From an uncultured Muribaculaceae bacterium (GTDB taxonomy: Bacteria > Bacteroidota > Bacteroidia > Bacteroidales > Muribaculaceae), in contig CAJUFH010000011.1 in assembly GCA_910585755.1 (NCBI GenBank), positions 1 through 61,466 of the forward strand: 61,466 nt of DNA, written 5' to 3'. The notes under the pieces are model-generated. The model was not told where the DNA came from. It did not search any database and saw only the letters and a list, made by a program, of their open reading frames with translations. The position numbers were made by a program, and so were the translations under genes. Below, one piece after another: positions 1 to 6,670 of the stretch (position 1 is the stretch's first letter; each line of letters starts with the position of its first letter).

Positions 1-51
1 TTAACACTCTAATCTCCCGATTTTAACATATGCACCGGAAATTCGGCTTGA

Positions 52-243
52 CCCATAATCCGCTGCGTGGCCCGGGGCTTGAGCAACAAGGAAATCGCCG
101 ACGAGCTGTGTCTGTCGGTCCATACCGTCGCGACTCACCGCCGAAATATCACCTCTAAACTCGGAATCCATTCCAGCGCCGGACTGACAATTTTCGCCAT
201 ATTGAACAAGCTCGTAAATCTGACAGAAGTACGGCCCCAGTGA
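52..243 (+). pseudogene. 5'-truncated LuxR/NarL-type HTH DNA-binding domain
   Basis: Reading the frame that ends at the TGA at 241-243 gives a clear C-terminal LuxR-type helix-turn-helix: ...RGLSNKEIADELCLSVHTV followed by the recognition-helix residues ATHRRNI and a short C-terminal helix. This is the output domain of NarL/FixJ response regulators. The frame is closed by stops at 10-12 and 49-51, and no ATG precedes the domain. The usual N-terminal part of the HTH (the LT-x-RE-x-EV-L helix) is missing, and the other two forward frames of bases 1-60 do not supply it. The gene is therefore broken close to base 55-60, by deletion, rearrangement or an old insertion upstream. The HTH identity is certain; that it is a remnant rather than a gene with a sequencing error is inferred. 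Confidence 0.75.
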
Positions 244-329
244 TTCCGCTCCGATCTGCTTCGCATCGGTAGGAGGATTAGAGAGAAATTGTCTATCTTC
301 GCGTCAGAATACTTAATAATGGAGCAAAT

Positions 330-896
330 ATGCGTGAAGATTTCGATAAAGTATGGAAAATGATGCTCGCCGGAGAGGTTTACGATGCTCTGCATCCCGA
401 ACTTATTGCACGGCTGGAGGCGACGCGCGGCGTGATACGGCGGTTCAACGACCTGCCCCCATCGGATGTGGAGGGGCAGAAAGAGATACTGCGTTCGCTG
501 CTCGGCAAGTGCGGCGAGCGATTCCATTTCAACCAGCCGTTCAGATGTGACTACGGGTGCAACATCCATATCGGGGAGGATTTCTTCGCGAACTTCAATC
601 TTACGATTCTCGACGAGGCTGAGGTGAGAATCGGGGACCACGCGTTCATCGGTCCGAACGTCAGCATCTATACCGCCTGCCATCCGCTCGATGCTGCTGA
701 GAGGAACCAGGGGGTTGAATGGGCCGAGCCGGTGACGATAGGGGATAATGTTTGGATTGGCGGGGGAGTGACGATTGTCCCGGGTGTGACGATAGGGAAC
801 ACTGTGGTGATAGGTGCCGGTTCCGTTGTTACCCGGGACGTGCCCTCTAATGTCGTGGTCGGCGGAAATCCGGCCAGGATTATCAAGGAGTTATAG
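330..896 (+). CDS. Sugar O-acetyltransferase, left-handed beta-helix (Maa/LacA/NodL type)
   Basis: A 188-residue protein of the length typical for maltose/galactoside O-acetyltransferases. An N-terminal helical cap (about residues 1-65, the Mac domain, with the pattern M..GE.YDA..PEL) is followed by hexapeptide repeats forming a left-handed beta-helix: CDYGCNIHIGEDFFANFN, then IGDHAFIGPNVSIY, then VTIGDNVWIGGGVTIVPGVTIG. The His in the TACHPLD segment matches the catalytic histidine of the family. It transfers acetyl from acetyl-CoA to a sugar hydroxyl, probably in the cytoplasm; the sugar cannot be read from sequence. A Bacteroidales-like -7 element (TATCTTCG, 294-301) lies 28 bp before the ATG. 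It is a single-gene unit between the HTH remnant and the tRNA. Confidence 0.93.
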   Translation: MREDFDKVWKMMLAGEVYDALHPELIARLEATRGVIRRFNDLPPSDVEGQKEILRSLLGKCGERFHFNQPFRCDYGCNIHIGEDFFANFNLTILDEAEVRIGDHAFIGPNVSIYTACHPLDAAERNQGVEWAEPVTIGDNVWIGGGVTIVPGVTIGNTVVIGAGSVVTRDVPSNVVVGGNPARIIKEL

Positions 897-960
897 GGCG
901 TTTTTCTGTCGTACCCCGCCAATACAGCATCTCAGCGGAATTTATTGTCTCCAGCGCAGA

Positions 961-1000
961 AGCCAAAGAGCCGCAAGTCATTGACTTACGGCTCTTTGGC
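961..1000 (-). terminator. Strong hairpin directly behind tRNA-Ser, sharing its CCA end
   Basis: Arms 962-973 and 989-1000 are perfectly complementary (12 bp); after one mismatch the stem continues with 975-980 against 982-987. On the minus strand the hairpin begins at the tRNA discriminator base and includes the encoded CCA. No clear U-tract follows, so it may be a 3'-processing or transcription-end structure rather than a classical intrinsic terminator. Confidence 0.7.
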
Positions 1001-1086
1001 GGAGAGGACGAGATTCGAACTCGTGGTAGGATTGCTCCTACGTCAGTTTAGCAAACTGGTGGTTTCAGCCACTCACCCACCTCTCC
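1000..1086 (-). tRNA. tRNA-Ser (anticodon GCU)
   Basis: The minus strand reads GGAGAGG as 5' acceptor arm (1086-1080) and CCTCTCC as 3' arm (1007-1001), with G as discriminator and CCA encoded at 999-997. The anticodon stem-loop CAGTTTGCTAAACTG carries GCT. A long variable arm (GTAGGAGCAATCCTAC) marks a type II tRNA, as expected for serine, and the T-arm has the GTTCGAATC core. It decodes AGC/AGU. Confidence 0.97.
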
Positions 1087-1286
1087 ATTGGTGGCGCGCC
1101 GCTGGTTTGCCCGAAGGCAGGGCAGCGCTGATTTCGGATGCAAAGGTAGGGAGTTTTTTCGGAATAGCAAAATTTTTGAGCGGTTTTTCGTAAATTCGCG
1201 ATAGTTTTATTGAATATTCATCAGAATTTCCCCGGTATACGCATCGCGTCTCGACGCGGCATATGCGGGACTCCGACTACTCAGAC

Positions 1287-3092
1287 ATGGGCATTCTTCT
1301 TCAAACAGAGAAACTTACAAAGAGTTATGGCGACAGGATGCTGTTTGCCGACGTCTCTCTCGGACTGAACGAGGGGGACAAGGTGGGACTTGTTGCCCGC
1401 AACGGCTCGGGCAAGAGCACGCTTATGCGCTGCCTCGTCGGGCTGGAGGATGTCGATTCTGGGACTGTGACGACGGCCTCCGGCTGCAGGGTGGCGTTCC
1501 TCGACCAGTCGCCGGAGCTTCCGCCGGAACTCTCGGTATGGGAGGCGGCTATCGGATACCATCCCGTCACTGAAGCGCTTGCCGGACTTGACGCCGAAGG
1601 CCGGGAGGAACTGCTGTCGAGGCTGCGGCGGCTTTTGACGCAGCTTGGCATTTCTGACACGGAGGCGTCAGTCGCGACTCAGTCGGGAGGGCAGCGCAAA
1701 CGTATCGCCCTGGCCTGCGTGCTGGCGGCGGAACCACAGGTATTGCTGCTTGACGAGCCGACGAACCATCTTGACATACCCGCTATCGAATGGCTGGAAC
1801 AGACGCTTTCCCGGTCGCGGGTCACTCTTCTGATGGTTACCCATGACCGTTTCTTTCTCGACCGGGTATGCTCGCGCATCGTTGAAATCGACCGGGGAGA
1901 GGTATATTCCTACACGGGAGATTATGCCAACTTCCTGCGCCGTCGGCGCGAGCGTCTCGAGGCGGCCGAAGCCGGAGTCGCCAGGGCGCGCAACCTTCTC
2001 ATGAAAGAGCAGGAATGGATGCGGCGCCAGCCCCAGGCCCGGGCCGGGAAGGCCCAGTACCGCATAGACGCTTTCTATGACCTTAAAGAGAAAGCCCGGC
2101 GGCAGGCGGCCGAAAAGGATGTCAACCTCTCGGTAAAGTCTTCCCGCATAGGTTCAAAGATATTCGAGGCTGAAAACGTAAGCAAGCGATTCGGCGAGAA
2201 GGTCGTGCTTGACGATTTCAGCTATGTTTTCGCTCCGGGCGAGAAGGTAGGCATTATCGGGGGAAACGGCGTGGGGAAATCGACTTTTATCAAAATGCTT
2301 CAGGGGCTGACACAACCAGACTCGGGGCATTTTAACATCGGCGAAACCGTGCGTTTCGGTTACTATCGCCAGGAAGGAATTGATTTCAATCCCGAGAAAA
2401 AGGTTATCGACGCGATAACGGAGAAGGCGGAGGAGGTGGTTCTCAACGGCGGCGAACGCATGAGCCCGTCGCAGTTCCTTACCCGGTTTTTGTTCACTCC
2501 CGCCGACCAGCAGAAGTATATCTGCAAGCTCAGCGGAGGGGAGCGGAGCAGGCTGCACCTCGCGTCCGTGCTTATGAGTTCTCCTAACTTCCTGATTCTC
2601 GACGAGCCGACCAACGACCTCGATATCGCGACACTCGGCGTACTTGAAGACTACCTTGCGGATTTCAAGGGGTGTCTGATTGTGATTTCCCACGACCGAT
2701 ATTTCCTTGACTCAGTGGCCGACCATCTTTTCGTGTTCGAGGGGAACGGCGTAATCAAGGATTTCCCCGGCAGTTACACCGACTATTCGCTTTGGCGCAA
2801 AGAGCGAGACACCCGTATGAAATCACAGGAGGTTGAGAAACAGTCCTCCTCCGCTCCTCAAAAAACGCGTACCGAACGCGCTCCCAAACTGACATTCAAG
2901 GAAAAGCGGGAATTTGAGGAACTTGAAAAGGAAATCGCGGCGCTCACCGAAGAAAAGCGGTCGCTGGAAGCCCTGTTCGCTTCAGGCGCGGAATGTGCCG
3001 ATATCTCAGCCAAAGCCGCGCGTTTCTCAGAGGTCAGCGAGCTCCTCGACGAAAAGGAGATGCGCTGGCTCGAGCTTTCGGAAAAAGCCTGA
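1287..3092 (+). CDS. ABC-F family ATPase (Uup-like)
   Basis: Two ABC nucleotide-binding domains in one soluble chain with no membrane segments. The first has Walker A ARNGSGKST and signature SGGQRKRIALA with LLLDEPTNHLD; the second has Walker A GGNGVGKST and signature LSGGERSRLHLA with LILDEPTNDLD. A charged linker lies between them (about residues 225-290), and the C-terminus (from about residue 525) is rich in Glu/Lys and probably a coiled coil as in Uup. ABC-F proteins act on ribosomes or DNA rather than in transport. The ATG at 1287 (MGILLQTEKLTKSYG) fits the family start better than the in-frame ATG eight codons upstream at 1263. It is flanked by a tRNA and a convergent esterase, so probably monocistronic. 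Family certain; exact paralogue (Uup against other housekeeping ABC-F) not resolved. Confidence 0.93.
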   Translation: MGILLQTEKLTKSYGDRMLFADVSLGLNEGDKVGLVARNGSGKSTLMRCLVGLEDVDSGTVTTASGCRVAFLDQSPELPPELSVWEAAIGYHPVTEALAGLDAEGREELLSRLRRLLTQLGISDTEASVATQSGGQRKRIALACVLAAEPQVLLLDEPTNHLDIPAIEWLEQTLSRSRVTLLMVTHDRFFLDRVCSRIVEIDRGEVYSYTGDYANFLRRRRERLEAAEAGVARARNLLMKEQEWMRRQPQARAGKAQYRIDAFYDLKEKARRQAAEKDVNLSVKSSRIGSKIFEAENVSKRFGEKVVLDDFSYVFAPGEKVGIIGGNGVGKSTFIKMLQGLTQPDSGHFNIGETVRFGYYRQEGIDFNPEKKVIDAITEKAEEVVLNGGERMSPSQFLTRFLFTPADQQKYICKLSGGERSRLHLASVLMSSPNFLILDEPTNDLDIATLGVLEDYLADFKGCLIVISHDRYFLDSVADHLFVFEGNGVIKDFPGSYTDYSLWRKERDTRMKSQEVEKQSSSAPQKTRTERAPKLTFKEKREFEELEKEIAALTEEKRSLEALFASGAECADISAKAARFSEVSELLDEKEMRWLELSEKA

Positions 3093-3220
3093 ACATAAGC
3101 TAAAATTGCCGATTATTCCGTAAGGCGTGTAACGTCGAGGCTATATAAATTCGCATAATATGATTATCGCGAACAAATGTAGTCATATTTATATTTTTCG
3201 GCCACTATTCTGTCAAATAT

Positions 3221-3259
3221 ATTGTCAGGTGCGTTGCCGCTTCGTGTTCCACTGACAAT
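3221..3259. terminator. Hairpin between convergent genes
   Basis: Inverted repeat ATTGTCAG (from 3221) and CTGACAAT (to 3259), 8 bp with a loop of about 23 nt, sits in the 173-bp gap between the convergent ABC-F gene and the esterase gene. There is no T-tract; a transcription-end role is inferred from position. Confidence 0.35.
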
Positions 3260-3265
3260 GTGATA

Positions 3266-3928
3266 TCACCCGAACATCCAGGCCAGCGCCCTCATAAGGC
3301 GCTGGCCTCCGTTTTGGCAGTGATTGCCCGGGACAAGCTCGAAACGGGTGGTTATGCCTCCGGATTGCAGGTAATTGGCTATTTCAACCGTGTCGGTCTG
3401 CACGGGCTGGAATGCCTTGACGTTTGTATTCGCTTCTTTGTCGCCAAGCAGGAAATATGCCTTTCCGGTTTTATGCGGGAGCGGCTGAGATTGAATCCAT
3501 TCAGCGAAGCCGTCGTACCAGAATGAGCCGGAAAGGCTTATGATATTGTCGAAAGAGTCGTTGAGCATCCACTGCCATAGAGAGAACAGGCCGGAAAGGG
3601 AAACTCCCGCCAATGTGCGCTCGGTGTCTTTCGCCATGTTCAGCCGCTTTTCGGTCTCGGGTAACACGGTGTCGGTCAGCTTTGAGAGAAAACTTTGTCC
3701 ATTCCCCTTGAAATCAGGGCATCCAGGCGGCTCTCCTTTCGCTGGCCAGGGAGTGAGGTCATCGTCCCAGTCCACTCCGGCGACCATAACGATTGATATT
3801 CCGAACTTTCTCGCCGCCTCCTCTATCAGGCCCTCCAACGAATCGACTGGATAAAGGATATAGCATATCCGATTCCGCGAGGTGAGGGCAGCGCTTATTT
3901 TAAGATTCGCTATTGTGAACGTCTGCAT
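3266..3928 (-). CDS. Alpha/beta hydrolase, putative esterase (Fes/IroE/EstD-like)
   Basis: A 220-residue protein with no signal peptide. The nucleophile elbow is AGVSLSGLFSLW (Ser about 110), followed by a strand ending in LLGDKEANT (a candidate acid) and a C-terminal VPGNHCQNGG with the candidate catalytic His. This order and the Gly-x-Ser-x-Ser-Gly-Leu elbow resemble the PF00756 'putative esterase' group, which includes siderophore esterases and S-formylglutathione hydrolase. Its start overlaps the end of the GNAT gene upstream by 29 bp, so it is the last cistron of an operon with an adenylation enzyme and a GNAT. That context suggests release, hydrolysis or detoxification of an acylated or peptide-like small molecule. 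The substrate is unknown. Confidence 0.75.
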   Translation of the reverse strand: MQTFTIANLKISAALTSRNRICYILYPVDSLEGLIEEAARKFGISIVMVAGVDWDDDLTPWPAKGEPPGCPDFKGNGQSFLSKLTDTVLPETEKRLNMAKDTERTLAGVSLSGLFSLWQWMLNDSFDNIISLSGSFWYDGFAEWIQSQPLPHKTGKAYFLLGDKEANTNVKAFQPVQTDTVEIANYLQSGGITTRFELVPGNHCQNGGQRLMRALAWMFG

Positions 3929-4367
3929 ATTTCATAATGCCGGGCAATTCTTTGAACCCGATGCTTTTATATAACGATTTCGCCCCGTCGGTTGTTTCAA
4001 GGTATATTTTGTCGCAACCAAGTTCGCGGGCTGTTTCCACAAGGCGGCGCACTATTGAATGACCGATGCCGCGGTTCCGATACCTGTCGCGCACATAGAT
4101 GTTCATCAGGTAGGCGCAACGCCCCGACGGATTGTCGGGGGAGGGGAGCTCCTCTGTCAGACAGATGGCGCCGCATCCCGCCGGACTGTCTTCCGCCACG
4201 GCTTCGAAGGCAATGTGTGTGCCGTTGTTTATGTGTTCGGAGTAATATCGGCGGTTGGCGTCCATCAGTTCCGGGGTCGCCGTAACACCGAATACGTTTT
4301 CAACCACCTCTCCGCGCCATTTCAACAGCGTATTGAGATTCTTTATCTCTTTTATTGTAACGTTCAT
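3900..4367 (-). CDS. GNAT family N-acetyltransferase
   Basis: 155 residues with the GNAT core: LMNIYVRDRYRNRGIGHSIVRRLVE carries the acetyl-CoA pyrophosphate loop (R-x-x-G-x-G/A; here RYRNRGIG), followed by a helix, then KIYLETTDGAKSLYKSIGF (the Tyr-containing motif B). It would move an acetyl or acyl group from CoA to an amine. Its ATG overlaps the stop codon of the adenylation-enzyme gene (ATGA, 4364-4367), and its 3' end overlaps the esterase gene, so the three are translationally coupled. Small N-acyltransferases beside an amino-acid-activating enzyme often modify the product or give self-protection; either role is inference here. Confidence 0.88.
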   Translation of the reverse strand: MNVTIKEIKNLNTLLKWRGEVVENVFGVTATPELMDANRRYYSEHINNGTHIAFEAVAEDSPAGCGAICLTEELPSPDNPSGRCAYLMNIYVRDRYRNRGIGHSIVRRLVETARELGCDKIYLETTDGAKSLYKSIGFKELPGIMKYADVHNSES

Positions 4368-5815
4368 TCCGTTTCACCCTCTTTCATTACTACCGGCAAC
4401 GCCCTGTCATTGACCTTTCCGCGGGCCGTCAGCGGTATATCGTCCATTTTAACGAAAAATTCAGGCACCATAAAATCGGCAAGACGCGAGCACAGGAACC
4501 GCTTTATCCTGCTGAGCTGGCAATTTTTGTGGGAGGGCACGAAATACGCCGTCAGATAGGCGAGTTCCTGTTCGTCGGTGAACGAACGGACTACGCCCCG
4601 CTCGACGCACGGCGATTCGTTCAGCACGTTCTCCACCTCTTCCGGCTCTACGCGTCGGCCAAGAATCATTACCTGTTTGTCCTTTCGGCGGAGAAACGCG
4701 ATATTCCCGTCCGACATGCGATAGCCGAGGTCGCCGCTGCGGTACATCCGCGTGCCGTCGTCGAGCGTTACGAAGTTGGCCTGTTCCGGCGGGTTGCCGA
4801 GATAGCCCCGCGAGACACCCTCGCCTAAAATACATATTTCCCCTGTCTTGCCATCAGGAACCTCGTTCATACTGTCGTCAAGTATCTTTACCTCTACGCC
4901 CTTGATACTCTTGCCGATGAGATAGGTGCCGTCGTCGAGCGGGTGCGCGTTATCTACGCGGTAATATGTTGCGCAGACCGTCGTCTCGCTCGGCCCGTAT
5001 GTGTTATAGATAGCGAAATCCTGATTCTTCAGCCAGGTGACGTATGCCCCCCTTATCACATCGCCACCGCTTATAAGCAGCCGAAGTTTCGACGGGTAGC
5101 ACTTATAGCGGTTCATGTCGGCGAGCAGATAGGGGAATCCGCTTATAGCCGTGATCCCATGGCGTTCGCAGAAGGCCATAAGGTCTCCGATGGTGCCTTC
5201 ATGGACCTCTTTCGAGGGGATGGCGAGGGTCGCTCCGTTGAGCAATGTGGTGAATACCTCCTCTACGAATATGTCGAACGAGCAAATCGAATATTGCAGC
5301 ATGACGTCCCCCGGGCCCGTATGAAATTCATGCTCGAAAGCCTCGGCGTAATTAACGACGCTATGGTTTTCCACGACGACCCCTTTCGGACGTCCTGTTG
5401 TGCCGGATGTGTAGAGTACGTATGCTACCCCCTTGTCGGTAGAACGGTCGGGCATCGGCTGGGAGAGGGGCAGATTGCGGCAAAATTCGTCTGTGATGAC
5501 GAGTTGCGCTCCCGCTGTGCGCATCATATAATCTATGCGCTCTTTCGGGAGTGATGGCTCTGCCGGGACATATGCGGCTCCGCTTTTCAGGACGGCAAGC
5601 ATCGCGGCAACCATCTCTATGCTGTGACTCATGACGATTCCTACAAATGATTCCTCCTTGGAATAGAATTTCGCCATTATGTCGTTTGCCATACCGTCAA
5701 GTTCGCGGTATGTCACCGATCGTCCGTCCTCGCTTACGGCAACGGCTTCCGGCTGCTTCTCAACCCAACTGTAAAACCGTCCATAAATCGTTCTTTCCTT
5801 CATATTATCATTCAT
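4364..5815 (-). CDS. Stand-alone NRPS-type adenylation (AMP-binding) enzyme
   Basis: 483 residues that read as a complete adenylation domain without a carrier or condensation domain. Visible core motifs: A2 LKSGAAYVPAEP; A3 YVLYTSGTTGRPKG; A4 SFDIFVEEVF; A5 YNTYGPSETTVCA; A7 YRSGDLGY; A8 RRKDKQVMILGRRVEPEEVE; A10 LTARGKVNDRAL with the catalytic Lys. It should activate a carboxylate as acyl-AMP. The conserved Asp after A4 and the A10 Lys are those used to bind an alpha-amino acid. No phosphopantetheine carrier is encoded nearby, so the acyl group must go to a carrier encoded elsewhere, to CoA, or directly to an amine. It is the first cistron of an operon with the GNAT and esterase, divergent from a CAT-like acyltransferase gene 160 bp away. 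A DltA-like role is possible but the dlt neighbours are absent. Confidence 0.88.
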   Translation of the reverse strand: MNDNMKERTIYGRFYSWVEKQPEAVAVSEDGRSVTYRELDGMANDIMAKFYSKEESFVGIVMSHSIEMVAAMLAVLKSGAAYVPAEPSLPKERIDYMMRTAGAQLVITDEFCRNLPLSQPMPDRSTDKGVAYVLYTSGTTGRPKGVVVENHSVVNYAEAFEHEFHTGPGDVMLQYSICSFDIFVEEVFTTLLNGATLAIPSKEVHEGTIGDLMAFCERHGITAISGFPYLLADMNRYKCYPSKLRLLISGGDVIRGAYVTWLKNQDFAIYNTYGPSETTVCATYYRVDNAHPLDDGTYLIGKSIKGVEVKILDDSMNEVPDGKTGEICILGEGVSRGYLGNPPEQANFVTLDDGTRMYRSGDLGYRMSDGNIAFLRRKDKQVMILGRRVEPEEVENVLNESPCVERGVVRSFTDEQELAYLTAYFVPSHKNCQLSRIKRFLCSRLADFMVPEFFVKMDDIPLTARGKVNDRALPVVMKEGETE

Positions 5816-5897
5816 TCCTATTAACTACAAGAAGGAAATCATATGATTTGTTCATGAGAGCGGGTTGTAGAGTTGGGGGCGGTTTTCAAAAGCGACT

Positions 5898-5927
5898 TGC
5901 AGTTTTGGCGTTTTATCACTATCTTTG
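5898..5927 (+). promoter_or_regulatory. Bacteroidales promoter for the CAT-like gene
   Basis: -33 TTGC (5898-5901), an 18-bp spacer, then a perfect -7 TATCTTTG (5920-5927). Transcription would start near 5933, leaving a 5' UTR of about 43 nt before the ATG at 5976. Confidence 0.65.
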
Positions 5928-5975
5928 TCACCCTTTTTTACGAAAATTTGCAGGGAGTTTATATAACAGGTACTT

Positions 5976-6596
5976 ATGGTCAGCGAGATTAATCCGGCGG
6001 AAACGAGCCGGGCTTATGCTTTTGAGATGTGGATGAAGGCTCCGATGCCGATGGTGACTTTCCTCCGCACTGTCGATGTAACCCGTTTGCGGCTTGTAAG
6101 CCGACGGCGCGGTTTGAAATTCAATATGCTGATGTGCTGGTGCGTGGGTAAGGCGGCTTCGGCGATTAAGGAATTTTATATGCTTCCCGTCGGCGACAAG
6201 CTGTTTCGCTACGATTCCCTGGCGGTCAATACTATTGTTGCGGACTCTCGTGGAGAGGTCAGCTCCTGCGACATCCCGTTTTCAGAGGATTTAAACCAGT
6301 TCAACAACGACTATCTTCGCCTGACAGAGCGTGTGGCATCGACTTGCGAGAATCACGACGTGACCGACAGAATGGTTATCGGCACTTCGGCCCTCGCCAA
6401 ATATTCCGTGGATGGCGCTATCGGGATGTATAGCGGCATTTTCAACAATCCGTTCCTGATATGGGGCCGCTATCGGAGACGTTGGTTCAAGTACGAGCTG
6501 ACGGTCTCGTTCCAGTTCCATCATACACAGATGGACGGCGCGCATGCGGCCCGGTTCCTGGAACTGCTGCAATATGAAGTCAGCCATCTCGGCTAA
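5976..6596 (+). CDS. Chloramphenicol acetyltransferase-like acyltransferase
   Basis: 206 residues with the CAT fold (related to NRPS condensation domains). The C-terminal active-site motif is FHHTQMDGAHA, keeping the catalytic His (183) and the structural Asp (187) of HH-x3-DG. The mid-region FNMLMCWCVGKAAS matches the conserved helix near the N-terminus of CAT enzymes, and TSALAKYSVDG sits where CATs have their SxxPWxxF-type segment, but the Trp is not conserved. The length is slightly short of the usual 210-220. It would transfer an acyl group from CoA (or a carrier) to a hydroxyl or amine. Drug resistance is one reading; its divergent position 160 bp from an adenylation/GNAT/esterase operon makes a biosynthetic condensation-like role equally plausible. 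Confidence 0.85.
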   Translation: MVSEINPAETSRAYAFEMWMKAPMPMVTFLRTVDVTRLRLVSRRRGLKFNMLMCWCVGKAASAIKEFYMLPVGDKLFRYDSLAVNTIVADSRGEVSSCDIPFSEDLNQFNNDYLRLTERVASTCENHDVTDRMVIGTSALAKYSVDGAIGMYSGIFNNPFLIWGRYRRRWFKYELTVSFQFHHTQMDGAHAARFLELLQYEVSHLG

Positions 6597-6612
6597 CGAG
6601 CAATGTGAAGAC

Positions 6613-6650
6613 AAAAAAAGACCGCCGGACGTTTCTCCGGCGGTCTTTTT
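6613..6650. terminator. Bidirectional intrinsic terminator
   Basis: AAAAGACCGCCGGA (from about 6616) pairs with TCCGGCGGTCTTTT (to about 6649), loop CGTTTC. An A-run precedes and a T-run follows, so it can end both the CAT-like gene and the convergent secreted-protein gene. Confidence 0.93.
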
Positions 6651-6670
6651 ATGATTGAGATTTATCGCGT

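Noticed and set aside
945..1193. Small open frame across the tRNA region
   Set aside because: It runs through the tRNA-Ser and its hairpin; not a gene.
1263..1286. Longer start of the ABC-F protein (ATG 1263)
   Set aside because: The eight extra residues are not part of the family pattern, which starts at MGILLQTEKLTKSYG.
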